A stretch of DNA of 64,000 bases from an uncultured Sphingomonadaceae bacterium (GCA_947496865.1 CANMEE010000001.1:1603501-1667500), one strand, 5' to 3'. Positions 27,743 through 36,065 are shown, numbered from the stretch's first letter. A program made the numbers and translations. Notes: generated by a model from the sequence alone, not told the origin.

Positions 27743-28048
27743 TTGTGACAAAGCTGAGTAATTTATCGTTATAACTGAACTACTTGTCTGGCATTATCTG
27801 ACAAAAGTCCGCTAAGGAAAGGGCAACTTCTGGCCAATTCGCGATGCAGAGACTGATTCGTTTTTTCATGGGTCAGGTGCACGCATATCTTAGTTGAGGT
27901 ATGACCGCTATCTCCCAAAAGCGGACATTAGAGGCCTGTGGTATCGACATCATGATCAGGGGCCATACGCTTTCCAAAGAAGCCCAGTTCAAATCGCTGC
28001 GCGTTCAGCGCGCTTGACAAAAACTCCATATGAATCAATGTCGTTGTC
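27743..28048. other. Gene-free stretch after the tRNA fragment
   Basis: About 300 bases with no credible ORF. It contains the decayed palindrome at 27902 and the leader of the ion-channel gene. Nothing else is recognised. Confidence 0.5.
27902..27928 (+). repeat. Intergenic palindrome, family copy 6 (decayed left arm)
   Basis: TGACCGCTATCTCCC followed by AAAAGCGGACA. The right arm and the following TTAGAGG match the copy at 35021, while the left arm has mutated. Confidence 0.6.
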
Positions 28049-28486
28049 ATGAACGAGCTCATTGTTCCTCTTGTCGTTTCGGCCTTATTGATCGCGATGT
28101 GTCTTTATCTGCACTTTAAGGTTTTACGCAAAGCGTCACGAGAAATTCCGCAATTGCAGGATAATATTCGCTATCCCATTTTGACCGTCATGACGGTGAT
28201 CTTCGTAACCCATCTGGTCGAAATCGTCTTGTTCGCGATTGCCTTTTGGATAATGGCTTTAACGGGACTGGGAAGCTTAAACGGTGCCCACAGTTCAACA
28301 GCGGCAGACTATCTTTATTTCTCCATAGCATCTTACACTACGCTCGGTATCGGAGATATCACACCAGAAGGTTCTATGCGGCTTGTCGCCGGAATAGAAG
28401 CCTTGACCGGATTGCTTCTGATCGCCTGGAGCGCATCGTTCACTTATCTAACAATGGAACGCATATGGTCCCCCCAAGGAGAGTAA
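28049..28486 (+). CDS. Two-TM ion channel protein with K+-type selectivity filter
   Basis: A 145-residue membrane protein. It has an N-terminal helix, a second hydrophobic segment (FVTHLVEIVLFAIAFWIMAL), a pore loop and a last helix (LTGLLLIAWSASFTYLTM). The pore loop reads SYTTLGIGDITPEG; TTLGIGD closely matches the K+ channel filter T-x-G-[YF]-G-D with Ile in place of the aromatic. It would form a tetrameric cation channel. No cytosolic gating domain is encoded. It lies first in the bracketed island and is separated from the SLOG-like gene by a perfect hairpin. Confidence 0.83.
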   Translation: MNELIVPLVVSALLIAMCLYLHFKVLRKASREIPQLQDNIRYPILTVMTVIFVTHLVEIVLFAIAFWIMALTGLGSLNGAHSSTAADYLYFSIASYTTLGIGDITPEGSMRLVAGIEALTGLLLIAWSASFTYLTMERIWSPQGE

Positions 28487-28489
28487 GCG

Positions 28490-28512
28490 GTCACCCGATG
28501 CGATCGGGTGAC
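28490..28512 (+). terminator. Perfect 10 bp hairpin between the channel and SLOG-like genes
   Basis: GTCACCCGAT at 28490-28499, loop GCG, ATCGGGTGAC at 28503-28512. It starts 3 bases after the channel stop codon and ends 8 bases before the next ATG, covering where a ribosome binding site would be. No T-run follows. It is either a weak terminator or an RNA structure that limits translation of the downstream gene. Confidence 0.5.
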
Positions 28513-28520
28513 ACCGAATC

Positions 28521-30500
28521 ATGAGCGGTGTTGCGCCGCCAGATCCCCCTCAGGTTCGCGTGAGTGTGGGCGTGACCGGCCATCGTCAGGCGCATCATGG
28601 CTATGCCGCCCATCAAGCAAAGATAGAAGCCGTTATGGTTGATATTATGGATGTGATAACAGAAGCGAGCAAAAATACGTCCTTGCTATTTGGTCCCGAA
28701 GCCCTTGCACCGACAAGGCTTCATACGTTGTTGGTCGACGGGACTGATCAAGTGGCTGCGCATCTGGCCATTAAACGGAACTGGGAGGTTATCAATCCGC
28801 TGCCATTTGGCAAAGACCTTAATCTTGCGATCAATGCGCTGCCTGAAAACGCCAATGACGCAAGGGCATTATTGGTGGACGGTTTGGCAAAGGACCCGGC
28901 CACCAATCAGCGTGCGGCGGAGATTAAGGCAATTTCGGAACAGGCACATATATTCGAACTGGCAGATCAGGATGAAAAGATAAGCGCGCTGTTCTTGGCA
29001 AAACTGGATGCTCCGAATGATTTTGCCAAAGCACAGGCCTTTGAACAGGAGAGCGCTCGTCGGGCTGCTCTGGCCGGACAGATACTCATCGAACAGTCTG
29101 ATCTTGTTATCGCGGTATGGGATGGGCAAAGTACAGCCAATGTTGGCGGGACGGGCTACACCGTTGCCAAGGCGCTGGATCTTGGTTCGCCGGTGATCTG
29201 GGTGGACCCGCAAAGTCCGGAAGAATGGCAAATCCTGTACAGTTCAGAATCTCTGGCCGCCCATTCCCAGCGCGGCAATGCGCAAGATCGAAACACAACG
29301 CTGGAACAAATCGTAACCAACATACTCTCTCCAGGAGATACTCCCAAAGGCGGCCTGCCAGCTTTTCTGGATGAAAAGTGGCACGATAAGAGCGCCCGCT
29401 TGACCCATGCCTTTCGGCGCGTGGAGGCGATGTTCGATGGCGGCGGAAGGCCATTTCGAAAGCTGGTTCAGCGCTATGAGAAACCAGATGAAATTGCGAG
29501 CGGCAGTGGTGCAGAATTGCTGAACGTGACGAGAAACCTTCCCTTTTCGGATCGGGAACTACCGGCAAAAATTGATAACATGGCGATGCAGAATTTTGCC
29601 TGGGCTGATGGCATCTCGTCACGTCTGTCGGATCACTATCGCGGCGGCATGATCTTTAACTTCATCTTGTCTGCTTTCGCGATTGTCGGCGGGGTCCTCT
29701 ATCTTCCACTGGTTTCCCCCGAACAAAAATGGATATTTGCATTGTTCGAATTCTTGTTGTTGCTGGGGATTGTGATCATAACTTTCCGCGGGCAGAAATA
29801 TCGCTGGCATGGTCGCTGGTTTGAAACCCGCCGTGTCGCTGAATATTTTCGGCATAGCCCTCTGCTGCTAATACTCGGTGCAGCGCGCGCACCGGGGCAA
29901 TGGCTTCAGGGGACCGAAACATCCTGGCCTGAATGGTATGTCCGCCAATCACTGCGTTCCATCGGGCTGCCCAAGGCCAGGATCACGGCGCCTTATTTGC
30001 GATCGACACTAGCAGCGCTTTTGGAATGTCATGTGGTTCAGCAGCGTGATTATCATTCTGACAAATCAAAGCGCCTCAAGGCCGTGCACCATAATCTCGA
30101 TCGGCTGTCCGAATTCCTGTTCGGCCTGGCGGTGCTGTCGGTAGCGATCTATCTTTTGTTAAAGGGCGCCTCGGCGTTCGACCTTGTTGACAGTGCGATT
30201 GTGCTAAAGCTTTCCAAGACTTTTACTGTTCTGGGCGTGTTGTTTCCCACTTTTGGTGCTGCAGTGGCTGGCATAAGATATTTTGGCGATTTTGAAAGAT
30301 TTGCCGCTATTTCGGAAGTTACAGCAGAGAAACTAAATGCCATCCATAATCGCGCCAGTTTGCTTTTGGAGGCCCCCGATAGCGCGTTGGACTATGGGCG
30401 CGTAACCGCGCTGGTTCATGCCGCCGACGAAGTGGTCACATCAGAAATTGAAAACTGGCAGGCCGTATTTGGCGGGAAAAATATCACTGTCCCGGTTTGA
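28521..30500 (+). CDS. SLOG-like nucleotide-sensing domain fused to a four-TM (SLATT-like) region
   Basis: A 659-residue protein. Residues 1-230 look like a Rossmann-type SLOG domain: GVTGHR at 17-22, FGPEALAPTRLHTLLVDGTD in the first half, DLVIAVWDG at 194-202 and GGTGYTVAKAL at 209-219. The second half has four likely membrane helices near residues 377-397, 404-423, 530-548 and 564-586, arranged as two pairs separated by an amphipathic region. The closing helix runs EVTAEKLNAIHNRASLLL. Paired TM segments coupled to SLOG domains are the predicted sensor and membrane effector (SLATT) of bacterial conflict systems. Here both are in one chain. The domain calls are from motifs only, and the function is inference. 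Confidence 0.75.
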   Translation: MSGVAPPDPPQVRVSVGVTGHRQAHHGYAAHQAKIEAVMVDIMDVITEASKNTSLLFGPEALAPTRLHTLLVDGTDQVAAHLAIKRNWEVINPLPFGKDLNLAINALPENANDARALLVDGLAKDPATNQRAAEIKAISEQAHIFELADQDEKISALFLAKLDAPNDFAKAQAFEQESARRAALAGQILIEQSDLVIAVWDGQSTANVGGTGYTVAKALDLGSPVIWVDPQSPEEWQILYSSESLAAHSQRGNAQDRNTTLEQIVTNILSPGDTPKGGLPAFLDEKWHDKSARLTHAFRRVEAMFDGGGRPFRKLVQRYEKPDEIASGSGAELLNVTRNLPFSDRELPAKIDNMAMQNFAWADGISSRLSDHYRGGMIFNFILSAFAIVGGVLYLPLVSPEQKWIFALFEFLLLLGIVIITFRGQKYRWHGRWFETRRVAEYFRHSPLLLILGAARAPGQWLQGTETSWPEWYVRQSLRSIGLPKARITAPYLRSTLAALLECHVVQQRDYHSDKSKRLKAVHHNLDRLSEFLFGLAVLSVAIYLLLKGASAFDLVDSAIVLKLSKTFTVLGVLFPTFGAAVAGIRYFGDFERFAAISEVTAEKLNAIHNRASLLLEAPDSALDYGRVTALVHAADEVVTSEIENWQAVFGGKNITVPV

Positions 30501-30620
30501 TCGAACACTCAGCACGTTCAGCATCGATTTCTTATTATTTTACAACTTGTTGCAATATATGATACCGATTGATCAGGATGGGGTCGCGCAACATCCATTG
30601 GTTTGGATAGGGGGCGTGAT

Positions 30621-32546
30621 ATGGGAATGCAAACAGGCACATTCTACGAAGAAACAGACAGCCGGTTGAAAACCTTGTTGCTGGCCGGCATTTGCGCCCT
30701 GCTGCTCGCCATGTTCTGGATATCACCAGCTACAGCGATTATAGTTCCAACAGAAAATCCGAACCTTACCGCGGGGAAGATTACAATTGGGTTGCGTGAA
30801 GAACTGGGTAAAAACGCTCCAGAGATCGAAAGAATATTGCGAAAAAACCCACATGTCCGGGTTGGCTGGCCGAGCGAATATGAGGTTAGCGCAGATCCTG
30901 AATCGCCAGAAAATTTCTATCTTATCGACATGGATTTTTACGCTGCGAGCGAGATCTATCGGCGATGGGATCAGGGGCCCTATACGGACCAGCGGGACAC
31001 CCGCACGCCCATTTTTGTCGGTAGGCTGGATGATGGAAGTTTCGCCACAGATCTTGACGCCGAAGTGCGGAAAATCATGAGACGGAAAGCGTTGTTAAGT
31101 ATAGAGAATATGCCGGCATTCAGGAATGGAGCCACTCTTGACATTCGCTATAAACCGAGCAGTGAAAACCCTAAACCGGAACGCTTCGTAAGCCTGCTGA
31201 CCGAATTTCCTCTTTCGCTGAAGGTAGAGGTTCTTGAAGGCAACGCAAAGCCACAATTTGTCTATGTGCTTATGATCAAGCCTGACAATGAGCTGCAATG
31301 GGTTTTTGAGACTGCTAGCGACGATCCGATTAAACCCGGTCAAAGTGTCTATGTGGATTATGGGGAAAAGGGTTTCAGTTTCGAGGCCCCGGGCCGCCAC
31401 GAATTTCTGACGATATCCTCGAACGATCCGATAAACTCTGGGTTTTTTGCATCAGCCAGGACAGGGAAAATTGATCCCAATGCCTGTTCGAACCTGTTGG
31501 AGAAAATCTTATGTGGAACGATCACAGGCATTTATGATCCGACGCTTCCGAAAGTCATTCGTCTGGGTACGGATTCGGGCTGGAGCATAACCCGCAGCAG
31601 ATATTACGGTTCTCGGCCGCCTGTTGAGGCAGTAGGCGGCGGAGAAATTGCAGGCGATGGATTTGCGCCGTGGCAAATTCAAATTTACTCCAACCAGACC
31701 TATACAGCGTCGCAGATCGCGGCCGACAAAAAATTAGGATCGAGGGGCAAGCTTCTTTGGAAGCAAAAGCCGTTTCAGCGCTATCATCGCTGTGGTGGTA
31801 CGTTGATCGCCCAAAGTATTGTCCTGACCGCGGCACACTGCGTAGCGAAGGGACCGACAGCGGGCCAAAAAGTTCTGAAAGTGCGTGAAGTGCTGGTCGG
31901 AACCCAGAATCTGGAACGCGGCGGAGAAAAATACAGGATCGTATCGGTCGTTGTCCATGCGGGATATAGACCCGGCAATCCCAAGGATGACATTGCGCTT
32001 GTGCGGATCACGCCCAAATCGAGAAGAATACCGCAAACACCCATTTTGCTGACGGGTCATGTCCGTGGATTCCGCTCAACCGGCGCGGGTGATCGGGTAC
32101 AGATACTGGGCTGGGGATATACTGGTGTCATCAAAAGAGGTGTAAGAGGCAATGACCGGCTGGTGGCGGAAGATGGCAGTCGGCAAGTCAATGAGGCAAA
32201 GCTCAGAATTGCAGAGCTAGCGATATTGGGATCATCAGAGTGTCGGGGACGCCAGGGCTATCGCAATGTAGTGGTCAAAAAACTATGCGCAGAAACCCCG
32301 AAGACATCTGAGAAACGCAAAACTGCCTTCAGCTGCACCAACGACAGCGGCGGTCCGGTGATACGATGGCACGGCCGGAAGAAAGTTCAGGTGGGCATAA
32401 TCGTCTGGGGCATCGGGTGCGGCGACATTGAGAACGGCAAGCAAAACCCCTCTTTATTTGTCGATCTGGCTCAATATACCAACTGGATAAACACAGCAAA
32501 ACGACGCATTAGCCAACTGGAAGGGGATGTCGTGACGCATCGTTAG
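30621..32546 (+). CDS. Exported trypsin-fold serine protease with altered active-site loop
   Basis: A 641-residue protein starting at the ATG at 30621, chosen for the GGGGG run 9 bases upstream over a TTG at 30603. A signal/TM segment (TLLLAGICALLLAMFWI, ending ATA) is followed by a ~330-residue domain containing a DUF4384-like stretch (SLKVEVLEGNAKPQFVYVL), then a chymotrypsin-fold domain. The triad is His406 (TAAHC), Asp457 (DDIALV) and Ser576 (NDSGGP). Two departures are visible: the residue at the Gly193 oxyanion position is Asn, and the S1-pocket Asp189 position is Phe, so trypsin specificity is excluded. It probably acts in the periplasm or outside. An efficient intrinsic terminator follows. 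Confidence 0.87.
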   Translation: MGMQTGTFYEETDSRLKTLLLAGICALLLAMFWISPATAIIVPTENPNLTAGKITIGLREELGKNAPEIERILRKNPHVRVGWPSEYEVSADPESPENFYLIDMDFYAASEIYRRWDQGPYTDQRDTRTPIFVGRLDDGSFATDLDAEVRKIMRRKALLSIENMPAFRNGATLDIRYKPSSENPKPERFVSLLTEFPLSLKVEVLEGNAKPQFVYVLMIKPDNELQWVFETASDDPIKPGQSVYVDYGEKGFSFEAPGRHEFLTISSNDPINSGFFASARTGKIDPNACSNLLEKILCGTITGIYDPTLPKVIRLGTDSGWSITRSRYYGSRPPVEAVGGGEIAGDGFAPWQIQIYSNQTYTASQIAADKKLGSRGKLLWKQKPFQRYHRCGGTLIAQSIVLTAAHCVAKGPTAGQKVLKVREVLVGTQNLERGGEKYRIVSVVVHAGYRPGNPKDDIALVRITPKSRRIPQTPILLTGHVRGFRSTGAGDRVQILGWGYTGVIKRGVRGNDRLVAEDGSRQVNEAKLRIAELAILGSSECRGRQGYRNVVVKKLCAETPKTSEKRKTAFSCTNDSGGPVIRWHGRKKVQVGIIVWGIGCGDIENGKQNPSLFVDLAQYTNWINTAKRRISQLEGDVVTHR

Positions 32547-32552
32547 GCCATA

Positions 32553-32579
32553 AAAAGGGCCCGATATACGAGCCCTTTT
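32553..32579. terminator. Intrinsic terminator, usable in both directions
   Basis: AAAAGGGC at 32553-32560 pairs with GCCCTTTT at 32572-32579 around an 11-base loop. It lies between the convergent protease gene and the SNDQG lipoprotein gene, so it can end both transcripts. Confidence 0.85.
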
Positions 32580-32599
32580 GAATCTGAGTTTATCTTGCG

Positions 32600-32863
32600 T
32601 TATTGGTCGTTGGAACCCTGATCATTCGATCCCTGATCATTGGAACCCTGGTCGTTGGAACCTTGATCGTTGGAACCCTGATCACTCGGCCCCTGATCGT
32701 TTGATCCTCCTTGATCATTGGAAGCCTCTGCGCCGCCCTCGTCAGCCGCCATGGCTTCATCCGCAACGACCTCTTCTACTGTCGCATCGTCTGCAGGCGC
32801 GCCGCAGGCCGCAATACTCAATGACAGAGCTGTAATTGTTCCGGTTGCTAAAATCTTACGCAT
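32600..32863 (-). CDS. Small lipoprotein with C-terminal SNDQG tandem repeats
   Basis: An 87-residue protein. A signal sequence MRKILATGTITALSLSIAAC ends at a lipobox (IAAC), so Cys20 would be lipidated. After an acidic, Ala-rich stretch (ATVEEVVADEAMAADEG) the C-terminus is a run of SNDQG pentapeptides, about seven to eight units including a variant GPSDQG. At DNA level this is a 15-base minisatellite with mixed third-position changes, so the amino-acid repeat is being kept while the bases drift. It could serve as a flexible surface spacer. Length variation between strains is expected. The stop follows an incomplete last unit. The function is unknown. Confidence 0.75.
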   Translation of the reverse strand: MRKILATGTITALSLSIAACGAPADDATVEEVVADEAMAADEGGAEASNDQGGSNDQGPSDQGSNDQGSNDQGSNDQGSNDQGSNDQ

Positions 32864-32891
32864 TTTTCATCCCCCAAAAATTGTTCTCAAA

Positions 32892-34856
32892 TCATATAAA
32901 TCCAAGCTGTAATAGCAAGTCATTAAATCTTGGATCATCCCGCAGCGGATCGAGAAACGGATCGTTCAGCAAATAGATCAAGCCTGAGTCACCAAGTTTC
33001 TTGGCTTCGGCCAATGTTTGAAAAGCCTCGTCAACCTTGCCCCATTGCGCCAGAACTTCGGCTTGTTGGTACAGTCCGTTGTCACCGTGGGCGGTAATCA
33101 GATTTTCAAAATTCAATTGGGCCCGATCCAGGTTCCCTTCTCGGTGATCCAGTATCGCTTTTCCGGTAAACGCGATCAGACTATTGGGTTCCAGCTCATA
33201 TTCTTCTCGTGCTTTGGCCAGATCGCCAAGCATCAGATAGGAATCGCCGATATCGCCATGCACGCTGTTCCTCTGGGGATTGATTTCCAATGCACGTCTG
33301 GCCGATTGAATAGCTTCATTATATCGCTTGCCGGCATATTTTATGCCGCCCATTGACCGAAATATCGTGGCATTGAGCGGGTCAAGTTTTGAGGTCTGTT
33401 CGATGACGCGATAAGCTTCCTCAAAACGACCGGTCCGCGCACAATAAATGGCATATCGGCTAAACACATCAACGTCGCTTTTGGCCAGGGAATAGGCCTT
33501 TTCATATGGCGTACGCGCCCCTTTTACATCCAGACGCCCATAGAATAGGCCATATCCCAGTGCGTTATATCCAGCGGCAAATTCAGGCGCGATTTCGGTG
33601 GCGCGTGTGGCCTCTGCCACCGCCTCGTCATATAGCTCCACACGCTCGATGCTGTTTGCATATTGATTGGCGATGACAGTCAATACTCTGGCCCGTGCAG
33701 CACGCGGCGCAGCATATTCCGGATCGATGCCGATGGCCTCATCAAATTTTGCGAGAGCCGCGCGTTCGCTCGTTTCATCTATATGAAGCTCGAACAGATC
33801 CTGACCTCTTAGGAAGGCGTCAAAAGCCGCGATATTTTCTGTGCCGCCCGGTTGCCTCGCTTGATCGGCATCGGCATCACTGCCCAGCGCAACCGAAAGG
33901 GCAGCCGCGACAGCAGCGGCTATTTCTGACTGGACCTTGAATATGTCGGCAATTGGCCGCTCGACGGTTTCAGTCCATTGGCTCAATCCGGTGCGTCCAT
34001 CAATCAGGTCGGTCGCTATTTTGAATTGGCCTGCCGCCTTTTGCACATTGCCATCAAGCAAAAAGGACACGCCCAGTTGCTGCGCGATGGTTTTTGCATC
34101 AACTTGATGGTCGCGAAAATTATTGGACGATGTTTGACCGACAATTTGCAGCAACGGATTGCGGGACAATTGGGCGCGAATTTCGGAGGTTAGACCATCG
34201 GAAAAATACGCCTGCTCTGGATCCCCGCTCAGATTGGCAAAGGGCAGTACTGCTATGCTACTGGGCGTAGCTGCACCACCAGAACTGAAAATGCCGCTCT
34301 GCCAAACTGACAAACCTCCAGCCAGCAATGCAACCGCACCGCCGCTCAACATTACATTTCTCCGCCCTATCCGTGGCGGTGCCGATACGAGCGGCGCATC
34401 TGGCTGATCTTCGCCGTTATGAAGAGCGGCAACTGCCTTCAGGATTTTTTGTATTTCGGGGCTGTCGGGCTTGGACTTGGAACGGGACAGATCAATGCAC
34501 TGAAACTGCCCAAAGCCCAGAGGCGGATCGCTGCCATCCAGAGAGATCGGAACGAGTCTTCCGCTGTCGCGCCCGCGCGTGGCTTCATCATGAACCCAAT
34601 GGGATGCGATTGATGTCTTTGACCACAAGACCACGACAGCCTGAGCGCTGGTCAGCTCTGCTTCGGTTGTATTGGCAAATCGCTCACCGCCTTCAAGCAA
34701 GCCATCCCACCAAACGGAAAACCCTGCTTGCTCCAGAGCTTCGACAATCAAAAGCGCGTCTTTTTGATCTTTCCGAGAGTAACTCAGGAAAACAGTATGT
34801 GATGCCACCAGTTTGTACCCCGTTAAGCCGCTTTGTGGCCCATGTAAAATCAGCAT
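32892..34856 (-). CDS. TIR domain-TM-FlgO-like-TPR protein
   Basis: A 654-residue protein. Residues about 20-140 are a TIR domain: TVFLSYSRKD, SVWWDGLLEGGERF, AVVVLWSK and SHWVHDEA, where Glu91 matches the catalytic Glu of NAD-cleaving TIRs (S-x-W-x3-E). A single TM helix (VALLAGGLSVWQSGIF) follows near residue 175. Next comes a periplasmic domain beginning SIAVLPFANLSGDPEQAYFS, like the FlgO or adenylate-cyclase-associated sensor module, and a TPR solenoid from about 340 to 640. So a cytosolic TIR would be linked across the membrane to a sensor. The start may be a GTG 48 bases inside (VASHTVFLSYS), since the first 16 residues are atypical. TIR proteins of this layout occur in sphingomonads, and NADase activity is possible but not proven. 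Confidence 0.85.
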   Translation of the reverse strand: MLILHGPQSGLTGYKLVASHTVFLSYSRKDQKDALLIVEALEQAGFSVWWDGLLEGGERFANTTEAELTSAQAVVVLWSKTSIASHWVHDEATRGRDSGRLVPISLDGSDPPLGFGQFQCIDLSRSKSKPDSPEIQKILKAVAALHNGEDQPDAPLVSAPPRIGRRNVMLSGGAVALLAGGLSVWQSGIFSSGGAATPSSIAVLPFANLSGDPEQAYFSDGLTSEIRAQLSRNPLLQIVGQTSSNNFRDHQVDAKTIAQQLGVSFLLDGNVQKAAGQFKIATDLIDGRTGLSQWTETVERPIADIFKVQSEIAAAVAAALSVALGSDADADQARQPGGTENIAAFDAFLRGQDLFELHIDETSERAALAKFDEAIGIDPEYAAPRAARARVLTVIANQYANSIERVELYDEAVAEATRATEIAPEFAAGYNALGYGLFYGRLDVKGARTPYEKAYSLAKSDVDVFSRYAIYCARTGRFEEAYRVIEQTSKLDPLNATIFRSMGGIKYAGKRYNEAIQSARRALEINPQRNSVHGDIGDSYLMLGDLAKAREEYELEPNSLIAFTGKAILDHREGNLDRAQLNFENLITAHGDNGLYQQAEVLAQWGKVDEAFQTLAEAKKLGDSGLIYLLNDPFLDPLRDDPRFNDLLLQLGFI

Positions 34857-35020
34857 ACGCTTTCATCCGTTTAGTAACAAGGGACGTGGTGATTGCGCCC
34901 AATCCGCTGCAAGACTTTCACAAGCGCTGTTGTTCAAGGCGAGGTTTTCACCAATTGAAATGATAATGATGAAAATGAACACCACGAGAAATGCAAGAAC
35001 CCTTGCACGGATCATTCTAA

Positions 35021-35047
35021 TGTCCGCTTTTGCGCCCAAAGCGGACA
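35021..35047 (+). repeat. Intergenic palindrome, family copy 7 (best-preserved copy)
   Basis: TGTCCGCTTT, loop TGCGCCC, then AAAGCGGACA: a perfect 10 bp stem, followed by TTAGAGG. I use it as the reference for the other copies in the window. Confidence 0.85.
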
Positions 35048-35275
35048 TTAGAGGTCTTCCGTGAAATCGGTATAGCTGTTGCCCAAAACGGGGTTTCATT
35101 TTGAAAACAGTTTTCTGCCGGTCTGAGACGGGAGTGGTTGTTTCGGTTCTAAGTCTGACCCAACGGAGTCTCTGTATTTGAAACACCGATTCTTAGGCGC
35201 GCAAGGCCCCGAAATGGCGCCACAAAATTGTACTAAAAAGCACATTAAGTTATTGATATAAAAGAATAAACCGCG

Positions 35276-35290
35276 TGGTGACCCCTACGG
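35276..35290 (-). other. tRNA-Glu acceptor fragment, attachment-site remnant B
   Basis: On the minus strand: CCGT (end of T-stem), AGGGGTC (acceptor), A, CCA. The acceptor is identical to the 62105 fragment, but homology stops inside the T-stem, so only about 15 bases remain. Alone it would be too short to call; it is supported by its position at the end of module B, exactly where copy A carries its longer fragment. Confidence 0.6.
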
Positions 35291-35527
35291 ACACCCAGAT
35301 ATCTTCTCACCACTGCTCATGAAATCTCAAATACATAAAATAAATCAAACAGATAAAATTGATTTTCGGCCCATAAGTGAACATTTGGTACCACATGATC
35401 TCATCAAAATTGGTGGACCAAATGGTGGACTATATTTCAGAGAAATGGGAACTTCGAGCGCGAACACAGTCTTGCTGCGGAGTATTTAAATCGGGGACTT
35501 ACGACAGCTTTTGGGCCGAATTCGGAC

Positions 35528-35564
35528 TGTCCGGTTCTGACCTCTTTGGGCGCGAAAACGGACA
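35528..35564 (-). repeat. Intergenic palindrome, family copy 8 (inverted, with insertion)
   Basis: TGTCCGGTTCTGACC, then TCTTTGGGCGCGAAAACGGACA. The right half matches the inverted family core; the left half carries about 10 extra bases. Confidence 0.55.
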
Positions 35565-35663
35565 TTGGGAACGTTTTGATGAAACGTTGATCCAGGAACT
35601 AGCAGCTCGTCTTTTGGGTGGAAGCTTCGGGTTCGCGGCGAGCCGCTAACCGAAAGTTGGATC

Positions 35664-36065
35664 CTAGAGTTTAGTGGCCGCTGTACTGCGAATTTTCCGC
35701 CAATTGGTTTCAGCCTTTTTGATCGCCCCGTCAGGGTCTTTGAGATAAGCATTAAAAATGTCTTCGCTCAAGAATACATAAAGCCTTCCGTTGCGTACAT
35801 CTGCCCAACGGGGATCGCCATCAAACTTTTTTCCAACCGATACATCGAACGTGCAAAAATCGTCATTTTGAGGCAGAAACTGGCTTGGATTGCCATTAAA
35901 CTGGTCTAGATTTGGTTGGTTGGAAAAATAGTAAGCGACGCCATCGCGAACTGCTGAATATCTTGCCGAGCCTTCAATTCTGTTGCCGGTTTGAATGAAT
36001 GCAACCGCATCGACACCATGCCTTCCTGATAATAAAATTTGTAACCAATTGCAGCACACCAGCAT
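35664..36065 (-). CDS. YHS-domain family protein, N-terminus abnormal
   Basis: From about residue 17 the protein follows the YHS family closely: GVDAVAFIQTGNRIEGSARY, GVAYYFSNQPNLDQFNGNP, FCTFDVSVGKKFDGDPRW, LYVFLSEDIFNAY and a C-terminal KKAETNW. Such proteins are usually about 150-160 residues with a signal peptide and are thought to be periplasmic, possibly metal-related. Here the first 15 residues (MLVCCNWLQILLSG) do not form a normal signal peptide, and no better start exists upstream in this frame. A small frameshift near the 5' end or a lost start is likely, so the gene may be degrading. It is divergent from mlaA. Confidence 0.7.
   Translation of the reverse strand: MLVCCNWLQILLSGRHGVDAVAFIQTGNRIEGSARYSAVRDGVAYYFSNQPNLDQFNGNPSQFLPQNDDFCTFDVSVGKKFDGDPRWADVRNGRLYVFLSEDIFNAYLKDPDGAIKKAETNWRKIRSTAATKL

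Larger units (their letters stand above)
35021..35290. repeat. Island-end module, copy B
   Basis: Direct, diverged copy of 27465-27742 with the same block order and ending in the same tRNA acceptor sequence. Together the two copies bracket the channel, SLOG, protease, lipoprotein and TIR genes. Confidence 0.7.
34857..35663. other. Gene-free island boundary region
   Basis: About 800 bases. It contains the palindrome at 35021, the second ~270 bp island-end module, a short tRNA-Glu acceptor fragment and a further inverted palindrome at 35528. ORFs on both strands here read through repeats and have no family resemblance, so none is called. Confidence 0.6.

Noticed and set aside
32600..32863. Reading the GAT-CA repeat at 32578-32835 as a plus-strand gene
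   Set aside because: The plus-strand frame (NPDHS/WNPGRW-like) is a by-product of the repeat; the minus strand has a signal peptide, lipobox and stop in the expected places.
34863..35186. 107-codon minus-strand frame with a hydrophobic stretch
   Set aside because: It crosses the palindrome at 35021 and module B, and the hydrophobic part lies within the non-conserved end. I treat it as repeat-derived, though the conserved codon-like strings are noted as a finding.
35377..35649. 90-codon plus-strand frame after island-end module B
   Set aside because: It starts with TTG without ribosome binding site, contains the palindrome at 35528 and resembles no family.
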